Counted from the stretch's first letter, positions 1 to 11,904 are shown. The stretch: DNA of 64,000 nt from Protea cynaroides (GCA_028583415.1 CM053269.1:28338254-28402253), one strand, 5' to 3'. The notes: generated by a model not told the origin, from the letters alone. Numbers and translations: made by a program.

Positions 1-84
1 CCTCAGCATTCGCTTGACCAGCATTTAGCAGAGCTTTATCCATTGACTGTACATCAGAAAAAGGAACATACACTTGACCATTTC
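1..84 (-). pseudogene. LINE-like ORF1 relic, part downstream of the solo LTR
   Basis: This is the continuation of the LINE-like open frame found at 2422-4160, cut off here by the solo LTR at 85. Read on the minus strand it gives an open frame without a recognisable domain. If the LTR and one copy of the atttc duplication are removed in silico, the frame runs on without a break from the right flank into this piece, which supports both the insertion boundaries and the reading frame. The rest of the ORF, and any reverse transcriptase ORF2, would lie to the left of the window. Confidence 0.55.
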
Positions 85-229
85 TGTAAGACCCGCACTC
101 CACTAATTTAGTCTAACCATGTCGTGCCAGGTCTTCCCATCGTTGCTGGACCAAGTGGACCGATCGTGTGAAGATGGATCACAAAACCAGGTATGAATCA
201 AGTTAAAATGCTCAAAAGTATGCGTATGG

Positions 230-360
230 TAGAATACCTGGGTAGGTATATATGGTCGACCATAAGGTAGGAAACAAAGGTCACTGATCCAGGACCCTAC
301 GGTCGATGTTTTCGACCCTATGGTCGATGGATTCTGCGACTGTAGGCCATCGACCTTGAG
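230..360. repeat. GGTCG word cluster 1, in U3 upstream of the TATA box
   Basis: Short inverted and direct copies of TATGGTCGA and TACGGTCGA and their complements, including the palindromic TGGTCGACCA, lie about 100-220 bp upstream of the TATA box. All family-A LTRs here have a cluster at the same place. The core GGTCG is constant, but the flanking bases differ between subfamilies. Function is unknown; binding sites for a trans-acting protein are an inference. Confidence 0.7.
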
Positions 361-452
361 ACCCCAGATCAAACTTTGAGTTGAAAACTTTCCTAATTCA
401 AGGGGGGATTTCTTTCCTAATGTTGGAGAACTCTATATGGAGAATTTTTCTC

Positions 453-460
453 TATATAAA
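453..460 (+). promoter_or_regulatory. TATA box of LTR A0
   Basis: TATATAAA inside a block, TATATAAAGGACGTCC, that recurs in nearly the same form in the A1, A3, A4 and A5 LTRs (A2 has TATTTAAA). It is followed by a purine-rich leader, as expected for the U3/R boundary. Transcription would start about 30 bp downstream. Confidence 0.7.
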
Positions 461-879
461 GGACGTCCCTCAACCTTTTTCACTCTTTTAGAACGTTAGT
501 AAACCCTAAAGGAAGAGAAAGAGAAGGAAAGAGAAGGAAGAGAAGGAGAAGAAGAGAAGACTAAGGAGAAGGTTTTGTTGATAAGATTTTAACTCTCTAC
601 CATAGGCAAAGGTATGAACCTAATATCTGAAGATGTAAACTCTATGGAATAAGACTTCTATGGGAGATTGGAGATGTCAACCTATTATGATCCATGTGAT
701 TCCTTGAGTAAATCCCAAGGCTAATCATGAGGGGTGAGTTTGGTGATAATGGTTGATGAGAAACTACTAATGATGACCATAGGATAACCTTAGTATGAAT
801 CCAAGAGAAAAGTCGAGGAGTTGACCCAAGAAGAACTCGAATTGAATATAGTTTATGATCAGAAATCTTAAGGTTGCAG

Positions 880-1025
880 CTACGGTCGACGATAGCATGA
901 CCAGCATGATCAAAGTATTGACCATAGGCATTCGAGAAGAATTCAGAAACCATATGGTCGTAGGTACGGTCGCATATGGTGCGACCGTAGGCAGTAAGAT
1001 CGACACAGTATGAGACCATAGGACC
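880..1025. repeat. GGTCG word cluster 2, in the transcribed part of the LTR
   Basis: A second dense group of TACGGTCG, TATGGTCG and complements, including a GGTCGCATATGGTGCGACC hairpin-like pair. It lies about 430-570 bp downstream of the TATA box, so it would be in the RNA. The position is conserved in all family-A LTRs of the window. Confidence 0.7.
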
Positions 1026-2421
1026 AATCAGACACCTATCAGTGCTCTGTTTCGATTTCTGACTACTGTAACATGTTACATATGAACCCTAACTTAAATT
1101 CATATAACTTTTAGATTAATAAATCAATTCAAAGAGAATTACAAGGCTTGGAAGGAGATCGAGTTTTGCTAACAGGTGAGGGAACAAGACCTAAACTAAT
1201 TAGCTAATAACAAGCTGTTTTACTTATTGAGTCCAATGCCATGATTGATTTTATGCTTGTATGCTTGTAGTGTGCATCTCACATGTCATCCAATATTCCT
1301 GTTATTACTGCTCATGCATATTTATTTATGTCTATTTATAATATGATGCTGATGATGATGCTAGGAATAGGCATATGATTATGTGTGTGTGGTTAGTGTG
1401 CTTGATTCGAGTGGAGCATCAGAGGCAAGACGTGGCATGGTGGTCTTTGACCTGATCACCAGACTCTAGCTCTATCTCTACTCAAGTTTTGCCCATTAAC
1501 ATTGTCATATCGCCATTACCTTAGTAGAACTATTATGTCATAGGACATCAAGGGAGGTGGTCTCGGACCATGTAGTCTCTGACTCTATCGGGGGACCTTA
1601 GCTCTATCTCTTTGGAAGTATTGAGGGATGCTGGGGTAAGGCCTTGGATACATTATATGACATTTAGGATTGGTTAGTTGCGAGCCCAGTTTGTAAGCCC
1701 TCGCCAATAGGGGCTTATGTGTTGGTATGGGTAGGTCATCAGGGGAAGCGTTGGCGGTGTTTGATCCGGACACTTTAGCTCTATCTCTATTCCATAGTGG
1801 GTGCATATGGGACGGCAATGGTGTTTGATCCATAGGGCAGATTCACACACTTGTGTATAGAGGTGCGGGGGCCACCAAACCTTTCTATAGCATATTGCAA
1901 ACTTAAAAATCAGACCAAAGATATGAATTTAATGCATGCATATGTTTGTTGCATTATTTTGTATGCTCACTAAGCCGTGATGTGTGCTCACCCTTTCGAC
2001 GTCGAATATTTTAGTTGATGATGTAGGTCTTACTGTTGAAGATTATGTGAATGCGTCGATGTACGGGCACATTGCGGCCATGGATGTAGAAGCTGTAGAA
2101 GATACTCATGATCCTTTATACGAGTGCAACCATTGCATTTTTTATTAGTTTAGTTATATTTGATTATTGGAACATGTAATGGGTTAATTACTTTTATGTC
2201 TTAAGTTTTGGAGATAATTGAATTAATTATTTATCATGGTTAGATGCTCATTTCATTATTTATAAAGACTTCCGCTTATTTGTTTATTATCTCTGATTAT
2301 TACTGTGGAATGTGTGTGTGGTTGATATGGTGGGTACTACTTAACGGAGATCCTGATTGAACCGTTGGTTTATTGATGGTTCATCACACTATTCTGGTTA
2401 GTTCAAAATTGGGGTGTGAAA

Positions 2422-4160
2422 ATTTCTATCCACCATTGCAGTACCCCCATGAGAAGAGGTAATATCCACCTCTTCGCCCTATAGATCGTTTGCCAACTAT
2501 TGTAAAGATGCCTTCCTGGAGTAGACTCTCATCCACTCCCATTACATCATTGAATTGGACCTCCACCCGTCTTGGTGAGCTAGTATGAATATAGCCACGT
2601 GTTGTGCTTGGGGTTTTGCTAACCACCACATTCGGTTCTGCTTCCAGAATTTCCAAAGAACAAGTAGTATCATCATCTGCCACCGTCTTTGGTGATCCCG
2701 ATTCCCCACCTTGACAAACATCAGGCAAAACTATAGGGGAATTAATTGTAACCATTCTAGAGTGTGTACCAGTTCTTAGCCCCCCTCTTCAATTATATCC
2801 TCCTCATCGTCATCATCGACATCGGCCCATCTGCCAATGTCTTGCTTATACACACAATCTTCAGTAGGTTCATCATCGATGTTAGCTGAATTTACTACCT
2901 CTTTTTGGGTTGTGTGAATAGGTTCACAATCCTCAGCAGGGGGATCTTTATGCTTGCAAGCGTTTATTCGGTGACCAAAAGAACCACATCCTCCACACCT
3001 TGGGGGGGGCTTGGAATTCAATAACCTGCTTAAAGAAACACTGATTATCGTTCCGATAGCATTCCACCATTATTTTTGAAGGCTTTGGGCTACCAATCTC
3101 CATCTCTATAGAGAATCTAGCATACCTCCCAAGTGTTTTATTTTGTATGTTCCTATCAATATGCATAGGTTTACCCAAAGCCTTTCCTATGGAAAAAATT
3201 ATGTCATCACTCCAGCATTCTAGAGATAATTTTGGGAGATGAACCCATTGAAGGTATCGAGCCAACCTCACTTGATCAATATCAAAATCTGGCTCCCATC
3301 GTTGGAGTTTTAGGGGCTGCCCATTTATTCGAGTCATCCCTCTATTCCAAACTGACATCAATGATTCTTGGGCGAAAAATCTGAAAGCATTATACCCTTT
3401 GCCAAGGTAGGTCATTTCGAATTTGTTTGAAATACACCACTGCTCTGACAATATGATGAACATTCCCCAGTAGTAGCCCTTTTGTGAAAACCCGACCAAC
3501 GATGGCTAACTTATATTTTTCTAATTGTTTTGCATAAGCTTCCTGTGGAATTATGACACATGTAAGACCACCTTCCACAACTGGCTCCGGAAGGTTGTTT
3601 AGATCGGGAATGCCAGAGACTGCTTCTACAAAGGATTTTCACAGACCGGGTTGGACAGATGTGGCTAGAAGACTAGAGCTGGGAGGATCACACTGTGGCA
3701 AAGATGTACTCCCTGATTGAAAACCCTTTCCCTTATCTCAAACTAATCCATCTGCTACGCTTTCTGGGAGGACATTTTGCTTTTCCTCCATTATCAGAAG
3801 GGCTGAGAATTATTCCCAGCAATATTGGATGCAAACATACCATCATTATTCGGATCTGCCATAGTTTTGTTTCTATTTTTGGCTACAATGATGTCATCAG
3901 AAGGTAACCCAACAAATCTTCCAAGATCTACACGAGATCTTTCTATATTTTCCCCGGAAGTGACCATTAGAGATCTAACAGCCTCCATTGTCTTCTCCGT
4001 CGTTGGCGGTTCATTAGATTTGTTCGCTTGACCAGTCACATGCGATATTGATCCCCCCACTTGAAAAGAACCTCCTATAGCAGCACTTGCATCTCCCGAT
4101 CTTTGTACAGATCCTCTCGATTCAACAGATCGAGCATTGGATGACAATACCAGGTTTGTT
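2422..4160 (-). pseudogene. LINE-like ORF1 relic (DUF4283 plus zinc knuckle)
   Basis: A broken minus-strand gene with several frames. From the N-terminus: a Ser/Gly-rich start near 4147, a stretch with stops, then a DUF4283-like domain at about 3500-3040 (aromatic and hydrophobic pattern with RWEPDF, WVHLP and YARFSIE). A CX2CX4HX4C zinc knuckle (CGGCGSFGHRINAC) follows at about 3008-2960, then an acidic Asp/Glu run at 2820-2780 and a C-terminal region to 2426. In plants DUF4283 next to a CCHC knuckle is typical of L1-type ORF1 proteins, which bind RNA. No reverse transcriptase is visible; it would lie left of the window. Frameshifts near 3500 and 2950-2760 show it is dead. A host gene with the same domains is possible but less likely. 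Confidence 0.65.
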
Positions 4161-4386
4161 CTGCCATTCCTCGAGGCAACAAATGGAGACCTGGGTATCT
4201 CAGCTTGAAAAATATTTGACGTCGAAAGGATACAATTATATTATTCAAGCTTGTATGCTTGTAGTGTGCATCTCACATTCTATATTATTCAAGCTTGAAA
4301 AATATTTGACGTCGAAAAATATGAGCCGTGATGTGTGCTCATCCATTCCTCGAGGCAACAAATGCAACTATGTGTATATTTTCAAT
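4161..4386. other. Scrambled filler DNA at the LINE / LTR-B junction
   Basis: About 220 bp made of short copies of nearby sequences in both orientations. A 21-base LINE piece (start cattcctcgaggc) occurs at about 4168 and again at 4347. A word aaaaatatttgacgtcgaaa, from a reverse family-A LTR, occurs twice. A gtatgcttgtagtgtgcatc piece matches the forward LTR at about 1258. A gagccgtgatgtgtgctca piece is again LTR in forward orientation. Such patchworks are typical filler from double-strand-break repair by repeated template switching. Confidence 0.75.
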
Positions 4387-4396
4387 ATACACATAG
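4368..4396. repeat. Perfect 13-bp hairpin at the filler/LTR-B joint
   Basis: CTATGTGTATATT, a 3-base loop ttc, and the exact reverse complement. The right arm is the natural sequence of the family-B LTR (compare the RC of about 30955). The left arm looks like an inverted copy made during repair synthesis. Confidence 0.8.
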
Positions 4397-4589
4397 CCAA
4401 ACCAAAAGAAGTAAATCAATAATATTGTTTTGATAGATCTCATCGTCTATTAACAAAAAAAATTAGAATGAAAGAGAGGGAAAGAGTAAGGGGAGCGCTA
4501 CATCATGCGTAGATACAGTCGCTGCAAGTGCAGCCCTTGCGGTGCTCCGCACCAACATCATTAGTCCCGATGGCAATGCCAATGGAGAC
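4387..4589 (-). mobile_element. LTR fragment of family B, part left of A1
   Basis: Matches the reverse complement of about 30780-30960 in the intact B LTR (ATACACATAGCCAAA, then a purine-rich run, then GCGTAGATAC and GCAAGTGCAGCC). Truncated at the filler junction. It continues at 16117 beyond element A1, whose 5-bp duplication gagac lies at 4585-4589. Confidence 0.8.
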
Positions 4590-6915
4590 TGTAACACCCC
4601 AATTTTGGTCTAACTAGATTAGTGTCATGAACCGCCAATAAACCAACGGTTCAATTAGGATCTCGTATAAGTCGTACCCACCATATCTAACCACACACAC
4701 ATTCTATGGTAATAATTATAGGTAATAAACAAATAAACGAAAATCTTACAGATAATGAACTGAGTGTCTAACAATGATAATAAATAATTAATCCGATTAT
4801 CTCCAAAACTCAAGACATAAAAGTAAATAATCCATTACACGTTCCATTAATCAAATATAAGTAAACTAATAAAAAATCCACTGGTTGCACTCGCATGATG
4901 AATCATGCGCATCTTCAACAGCTTCTACGTCCATGGCGGCAACGTGTCCATATGTCGATGCATTCATATATTTTTCAACAGTAGGACCTGCATCATCAAT
5001 TAAAAATATTTGACGTCGAAAGGATGAGCACACATCACGGCTCAGTGAGCAAACAAAATAATACAACAAACCTATGCATGCATTCAATTCATATCTTTGG
5101 TCTGGTATTTAAATTTGTAATGTGCTATAGAAAGGTTTGGTGGCCCCCACACCTCTACACACGAGTGTGTGAATCCGTCTAATGGATCAAACACCATCGT
5201 CGTCCCACATGCACCCACCATGGAATAGAGATAGAGCTAAAGCGTTCGGATCAAACACCGCCAACACTTCCCTTGATGCCCTACCCATACCAACACTTAA
5301 GCCCCTATTGGCGAGGGCTTGTAAACTGGGCTCGCAACTAACCAATCCTAATGCCAAACAGTGTATCCAAGACCTCACCCCAGCATCCCTCAATACGTCC
5401 ATAGAGATAGAGCTAAGGCCCCCCGACACAGTCAGAGACCTCACGGTCCGAGACCACCTCCCCTGATGCTCTATGACGTAATAGTTCTGCTAAGGTAATG
5501 GCGATACGATGATGTTAGTGGGCAGGACTTGAGTAGAGATAGAGTTAGAGTTTGGTGACGAGGTCAAAGACCACCATGCCACGTTCTCCCCCTGAAGCTC
5601 CACTCGCATCCGACACACCAACCACACACATACATTTACATGCCTATTCCTAGCATCATCATCATCATCATGTTATAAATAAGCAGAATTAAATATGCAT
5701 GAACAGTAACAGCAAGAATATTGGATGACATGTGAGATACACATTACAAGCATACAAGCATAGAATCAATCATGGCGTTGGACTCAATAAAAATAAATAG
5801 TTTGTTATTAACCAATTAGTTTAGGTCTTATTCCCTTACCCGTTAGCAATACTCGATCTCCTTCCAAGTCTGGAAATTCTCTTTCAATCAATTTAATAAC
5901 TTACAAGTTATATGAATTTAAGTTAGGGTTTAACATGTTACAATAGTAGAAAATCAAAACAGAACACTGATAGGTGTCTGATTGGTCCTATGGTCTCATA
6001 CTGTATCGACCTTGCTGTCTACTATCGATACCCTATGCGACCGTAGCTGTGACCATATGATTCCTGAATATTCCCGAATGCCTATGGTCGATCCTCTGGT
6101 CATGCTGGTTATGCTATGGTCGACTGTAGCTGCGACCTTGAGATTTTTGGTCACAAACAACATGCAATTTGAGTTCTTCCTAGGTCAAATCCTCTGATCT
6201 TCAATTGGACTTATTCTAAGGTCATCCTATGGCCATCATTAGTTGTTTCTTATCAATCATAATCATCAAACTCTCTCCTCATGGTTCTCCTTGGGATTTT
6301 CTCAAGGAAATCACATGGATCATAATAGGTTGAGATTGCCTATTTTTCATAGAAGTCTTATTCCTTAGAGTTTACTTCTCCAGAGATTAGGTTCATACCT
6401 TTGCCTGTGATAGAGAGCCAATCTCTTCTCAGAAAAATCCTCTCCTTAGCCTTTTCTTCTTCTCTTTCTCTTTCTTCTCTTCCCTTCTCTTTCTCTAGGG
6501 TTTACTAATGTTCTGAAAGAGTAAAAAAGGGCTGAGGGACGTCCTTTATATAGAGGAAAACTCTTCATTTAGAGTCCTCTTTCAATTAGGAAGGAAATCC
6601 TTTAGTTTAGGAATGTTTCCAAAACTCAGAGTCTGATCTGGGGTCTCACGGTCGATGGCTACGATCGTAGAACCCATCATTCGTAGGGTCAAAATCATCG
6701 ACCGTGGGATCCTAGATTTGTGATCTTCATTCTTACTATATGGTCGACCATACCTACCCAGGTATGCGACCATATGTATACAGTTTTGGGTGTTGAGTCG
6801 ATTTTCATACCTTGTTTGTGATCTATCTTCACACACTCTGTCTACTTGGTCTAGGAATGATGGGAAGACCTGGCACGACACGGTAAAACCAAGTTAGTGG
6901 AGTACAGGTCTTACA
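4590..6915 (-). repeat. 3' LTR of A1
   Basis: A 2326-bp LTR in reverse orientation (plus strand starts TGTAACACCCC, ends GGTCTTACA). Word cluster 2 is at about 5985-6150, the minus-strand TATA box at 6545-6552, and word cluster 1 at about 6640-6785. It is about 380 bp longer than the 5' LTR, which has lost an internal block of about 400 bp. Confidence 0.93.
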
Positions 6916-6933
6916 ACTCCCCCCCCCCTCTTA
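6916..6933 (-). other. Polypurine tract of A1
   Basis: On the minus strand this reads TAAGAGGGGGGGGGGAGT directly before the 3' LTR, the position where plus-strand DNA synthesis is primed in LTR retrotransposons. The corresponding site of A2 is hidden in the assembly gap. Confidence 0.85.
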
Positions 6934-8240
6934 TATAAATTTCGTCCTCAAAATTTGTACATACCTTCCGAGTTGAATAAGTGAGGATATTGCTTCCGCA
7001 TAGCATTATCTTCTTCCCATGTAATTTCTTATATATTTTGGCTTCTCCAAGTAACTTTAACATAGTAAATGTCGCAGTTGCGAAGACGTTGCACCTTCCG
7101 ACTAGTGATCTCAAAAGGTACTACTTCGAACGTCAAATCTTCAGTCAAATCCGGTGGATCCGCTCTTAACACATGTGTTGGATATCTGACGTACTTCTTC
7201 AATTGTGAGACATAGAATACGTCATGTACACTAGACATTGATGGTGGTAGTGCTAACTGATATGCTACCTTTCCACGCCTAGTTAGAACTTTATAAGGTC
7301 CAATTTATCTGGGACACAACTTTCCCTTATGTCTGAACCATTTCAAACCACGCATAGGAGATATTTTCAGAAATACCTTATCACCTATGGTGAATTCAAG
7401 ATCTCTGCGTCGATTATCTACACATTGCTTCTGACGATTCTGAGCTATTCGGACTCTTTCCTTGATAATGTCGACCACTCGACAAGTCTCCTTAACAAAC
7501 TCTGGTCCAACAATACTCCGTTCTCCAACTTCATTCCAAAATAAAGGAGTTCGACATTTCCTACCAAACAGTTCTTCATAGGGCGACATTTGTATTGTAG
7601 CTTGATAGCTATTGTTATAAGCGAACTCGATCAATAGTAATTTCTCATCCCATGATCCTTTGAATTCAATGACACAAGCTCGAAGCATGTCTTTTAAAAT
7701 CTGAATAGTACGCTCCGACTGTCCGTCTGTCTGAGGATGAAATGCAGTATTAAACTTCAACGTTGTACCCATAGCCTTCTGTAATCCTTCCCAAAACTTT
7801 GAGATAAAGCGTGGGTATCTGTCGGACATAATGCTTTCAGGTACACCATGTAATCTGACAATATTATCTACATAAAGCTTAGTTAACCTCTCTAGGGTAT
7901 ACTGAAGTCATATAGCTATGAAACGAGCTGTCTTGGTCAAACGATCCACAATCACCCAGACTGCGTCATTACTCGGGGAGTCAATGGTAACCCGATGACA
8001 AAGTCTATAGTGATGCAGTCCCATTTTCATGCCAGTTCTTGCAGTGGTTGCAATAATCCTATAGGTCCTTGCCTTTCAGCCTTTACCTGTTGACAATTCA
8101 AGCATTGAGACATAAATTTTCATTCCTCTCCACCATTATAGTTTCTTCAGATCATTATACATCTTTGTACTTTCAGGATGTACCGAATAAGCGGTGGTGT
8201 GAGCTTCCTTCAGTAGTCTGTGTCTAATATCCAAGTTTTC
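6934..8240 (-). pseudogene. A1 integrase with C-terminal chromodomain
   Basis: C-terminal part of pol. An HHCC zinc module starts at about 8240 (EAH and SVHP, then CLNCQQVKAERQ at about 8100-8060). The catalytic core follows: a WDCITIDF region near 8020, SDRYPRF near 7825, and the glutamate in the FHPQTDGQSERT segment near 7720. A GKLCPR to VFYVSQLKKY linker leads to a chromodomain at about 7130-6990 (LRNCDIYYVKVTWRS, then an ITWEE-like stretch). Chromodomains direct chromovirus integration to modified heterochromatin. Stops near 7305, 7029 and 8136 and frame changes make it non-functional. Confidence 0.88.
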
Positions 8241-9068
8241 ATTTTCAGGAACACATACTCTCCCTTTGTATCTTATTACTTTCTCAGAATCCAAAGTGAA
8301 GTCAGGGTTAGTCCTACCTTTTTCAAGGTCTTCTTGCACCATTCTCAGATAAGGGTCTGATTTAATAGCTACATTCACTTCGTCTAATAGACCAGGTACA
8401 ATCTTCAATGTAGCAAACATGTTCGAGAATAGATGAATAAACCCTTGGTCAGTTGATTCATTCAAAATATCAATCACGAACTGCTCGTTATCGTAATTAA
8501 ATACTCTTCCTATGACATACACTACAACATTTGCACTAGCTTCTTCTTGGGATTTTGTCATAGCTTTCCTGCTTAATGCGTCAGCAACTACATTAGCTTT
8601 TCCTGGATGATATTGGATATCGCAATCATAATCCTTCAGTAATTTCAGCCATCTTCTCTGTCTCATGTTCAACTCATTCTGATTAAAGGGATGAGTGAGA
8701 CTCTTATGATCTGATTTAATCTGAAATTTTTCTCCATACAATTAATGTCTCCATATCTTGACAGCATGTACCACCGCTGCTAATTCCAAGTCATGAGTGG
8801 GATAGTTCTTTTCATGTGTCTTCAGTTGTCTTGAGGCATACACAATTACTTGTTCTCCTTGCATAAGCACACATCCCAAACCTAATCCAGACGCATCGAT
8901 GTACAAGGTAAATGGTTGTCCTAGGATCGAAATAGTCAAGATGGGAGCTGATATCAATCTAGCCTTCAATGTTTGAAAATACTCTTCACATTTATCGGTC
9001 CAAACAAACTTTTCTCCTTTCTTTGTCAGATTGGTGAGAGGTACGACGATTCTAAAATAATCTTCCAC
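8241..9068 (-). pseudogene. A1 RNase H domain and linker
   Basis: Ty3/gypsy RNase H, which removes the RNA strand of RNA-DNA hybrids in reverse transcription. Visible are TLYIDASGLGLG (normally TDAS), a YASRQLKTHEKNYPTHDLELAAVVHA segment, a stop at the WRH end near 8742, then DHKSLT and a YHPGKANVVADALSRK end near 8570. A variable linker of about 300 bases joins it to integrase. A2 lacks about 85 bp of this linker. Confidence 0.85.
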
Positions 9069-9071
9069 GAA

Positions 9072-9944
9072 TCATCGATAATAACCAGCTAAACCTAAGA
9101 AACTTCTGATTTCGGCAACATTCTTAGGTACTTCCCATTTTACAATGGTTTTAACCTTGCTAGGATCCACTTTAATTTCTTCAGCGGATACAACATGGCC
9201 TAAGAAAGTGACTTCATTAAGCCAGAACTCACACTTAGTAAATTTAGTGTCAAGCTTTTCTTTTCTTAGTCGCTGCAAAACGGCTTTTAGATTTGTGATA
9301 TGAGTTTTTTTGTCATTGAAGTAGACTAGTATATCGTCAATAAATACAATAACTGACATCTCCAACATATCATGGACTACCCGATTCATGAGTTCCATAA
9401 AAGTTACGGGTGCATTAGTCAATCCAAAAGACATAACTAAAAATTTATAATGTCCATATCTGGTTTTGAATGCTGTCTTTGGAATATCACCTTCCTTAAT
9501 CTTCAACTGATGGTATCCTGATCGAAGACCAATTTTGGAGAACACTTTGGCACCTTGCAACTGATCGAACAAGTCATCGATCCGAGGCAACGGGTATCGA
9601 TTCTTGATTGTAAGCTTATTTAATTCTCGATAATCTATACACAGTCGAACGCTACTGTCCTTCTTTTTCATGAACAATACTAGCGCTCCCCATGGTGATA
9701 TGCTGGGTCTAATATAATCCTTGTCCAGTAACTCCTGTAATTGTACCTTCAGTTTCTTTAGTTTAGTAGGATCCATTCGATAGGGTGCTTTCGATACTGG
9801 TGCGGCTCCGGGTATAAGATCTATAACGAACTCTGTCACTCGATTAGGTGGTAGTCCTGGTAGTTCCTCAAGAAATACATTCAGAAATTTACGCACAACT
9901 TCAATATCCTCCATTCGTGGTGCTTCCTTGGTGAGGTCGACCAT
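9072..9944 (-). pseudogene. A1 reverse transcriptase domain
   Basis: A nearly open 290-codon frame covering the gypsy RT: LCIDYRELNKLT, YPLPRIDDLFDQL, the FSKIGLRSGYHQL block, SFGLTNAP, then FIDDILVY as catalytic box, and an FLGHVVS end. The first catalytic aspartate of the usual KIDLRSGYHQ block is glycine here (A2 keeps Asp), so the enzyme is probably dead even without the TGA at the AGYYR end. That stop replaces an Arg codon of A2 (CGA to TGA). Confidence 0.92.
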
Positions 9945-10059
9945 AGATACTAGATACCCAATTCTTCATTTCTTGAGGCATTTTCTAGCCTTTAATGCAG
10001 AGAGAATGAGTTTTCGTTTACGAGAAAGTTTGGTTCCTGCAAAACTAAACTCTGCTCCT

Positions 10060-10400
10060 TTTTTTTGTCTTTAAATGTCAGTTTTTTTCCATACATAATA
10101 GGTTTACGGAGTGCCGAGCTAACCAATCCATTCCCAAGATAACCTCAAAGTTTGCCATCTCGAGTTGAATTAAGGTTGCATCCAAAATCTTCTCGTCGAT
10201 AAGAACTGGACATGGTCCATAACCTTTGTCTAGTTCCACTTCTAATCCCATAGGTGATTGTACAAGCAGTTTGCAGTCTAAAGGTCTGAGGGGTAGATTT
10301 AATTTCTTTCCAAATGACACAAATATAAAAGAATGAGTAGCTCTAGAGTCAAAGAGTACTCTGGCAGGTAACCAATTAATAGGTACGATACCTGTGAATT
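10060..10400 (-). pseudogene. A1 aspartic protease domain
   Basis: Retropepsin-like region between gag and RT. The active-site stretch at about 10355-10325 reads LFDSRATHSF where A2 has the normal DSGATHSF, so the invariant glycine is arginine (GGA to AGA). It continues with a PMGLEVELDKGYGPCPVLI segment and VILGMDWLARHSVNLLC. Protease normally cuts the gag-pol polyprotein; this copy is unlikely to be active. Confidence 0.85.
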
Positions 10401-10479
10401 TCTTCTTATATTAATCTATATGCTCACACAAGGTAGTACAAACGAAAGGTTCAGGTCATACATGTGACCACATCAGCCG

Positions 10480-11755
10480 ATGTGGCAGCATCCTCAGAAG
10501 TAACTGCATAAACTTTTCCTTACTGTAACTGTTTTCTTGGCTTAGGACACTCTCTTGAATAATGTCCTACTTGATCGCAATTGAAGCATTTGACTCCAGC
10601 ATTATTTTGCTTCTATTGAGGTTGGGCTATTAGAGTAGTCTTAGCTGCAGCATTGAAGCCTTGAGTACAGAAGGGTTTAAATGTCTTTGATTTTCTTCTG
10701 TTGTATGAGTTTCCATTGGGCCTCTTTATACCTCTGTTCTGAGCAAAATAACTTTTTCTTTGGCTCGATTCCAGTACTCGAGCAATTTGTACTGCTTCGT
10801 TATACATTTTCTTTTCTAATCCCAATACATGCTCACGGATGCTTCCCCTAAGTCCCATAACGAACCTTCGGGTTTTGGTATTTTCCTCTTACATGCTAGA
10901 GAGAGCAAAGAAAAATAGTTCTTCATAACGCTGTTGATATACGTCTACACTCATCTATCCCTGATACAGACTCATAAACTCCTTTTCCATTTGATTTCTG
11001 AAACTCCTTGAAAAATACTTCTCGAAGAAAGCTTCTTTATAAATAACCCATGTCAGTTGGGCGTGCTTTGTTAACAGATAACTTCTAGTTGATTTCCACC
11101 AGTGGTGTGCGTCACCTTTCAACATAAATGTGGCACATAATACCTTCTCTTTTTCATTTACAGTCATCATCATAAAGTTTCTTTCCATTTCATCGATCCA
11201 GTGAGCTGGCCACAATGGATCTAATGGTTTGCTTGTGAATTCCTTTGGCTTCAACTTCAGGAAACGCTCGATCAGTCTGGAGTGATCAAGCTGATACTGT
11301 GCATATGTCCCATACATAGGCGGTTGGTACTGATAATTACCTTGGTTATACCTGCCTTGCGGTGCTTTAGGGTTTTGCACTTGGCTTTGTACTGCTGGTG
11401 TTTGCGGTGCTTGGGGTACAATATTGTTACCACCAAGTGTCGTACTAGCTTGTCCTGCAAGTAGAGATGTTGTGTTTACAACTGGGAAAGCAATTCCCAT
11501 AGCAACTTGCATGTTGGTTTGTATTTTCTGTATATGCTACAATTGTTGTGCCAAATTCATCACCACAGTAGCCAAATCCGTAGGTGGTGCAGGTAAGTTG
11601 GTTGGGTTAGCTTGGGTGTAAACATTTTGAGGTATAGCATTCTGAGCTCCAATATTTCCTTCCTGCCCTTGCTGACCTTCATTGTCGTTGGTCTCCATAT
11701 GTGGTGGAGATGGGTTTGCATTCTGTCTCCTTCTTCTTACTCTACGTCCAGCCAT
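10480..11755 (-). pseudogene. A1 gag
   Basis: Starts at ATG 11755 with an Arg-rich N-terminus, a TAG near 11537, then the retrotransposon gag core at about 11280-10960 (PAHWIDEMERNF, GDAHHWWKSTR, FFEKYFSRSFRNQME). A basic Gln/Asn-rich linker (10858-10613) follows. A CX2CX4HX4C zinc knuckle, CFNCDQVGHYSREC, lies at about 10590-10548 and would bind the genomic RNA. Several frames are used, so the gene is broken. The A2 copy (57956-59220) is almost open and is the better reference. Confidence 0.88.
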
Positions 11756-11904
11756 TTAAACTCTTGGTTGATGTGTTATTGGAAAAATTACACAGGTGAG
11801 ACAAAATAGAGTGGTGGTATTGGGTTAGTCTCACAATAAAAGACAAGAGAAGAACAAAATCAATAGGCAAAAGTCAAACAAAATCAAAATGCAGACAACA
11901 GTCA

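Larger units (their letters stand above)
85..2421 (+). mobile_element. Solo LTR, family A (copy A0), Tekay-type gypsy
   Basis: A 2.34-kb LTR beginning TGTAAGACCCGC and ending GGGGTGTGAAA (the other copies end TGTGACA, so one base has changed). It is flanked by a perfect 5-bp duplication, atttc at 80-84 and 2422-2426. No internal retrotransposon sequence follows, so this is a solo LTR from LTR-LTR recombination. It matches the LTRs of A1 throughout: word cluster 1 (about 230-360), TATA box (453-460), purine-rich leader (500-560), word cluster 2 (about 880-1025), then a U5-like part with three copies of a tagctctatctct word. It interrupts the LINE ORF. Confidence 0.93.
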
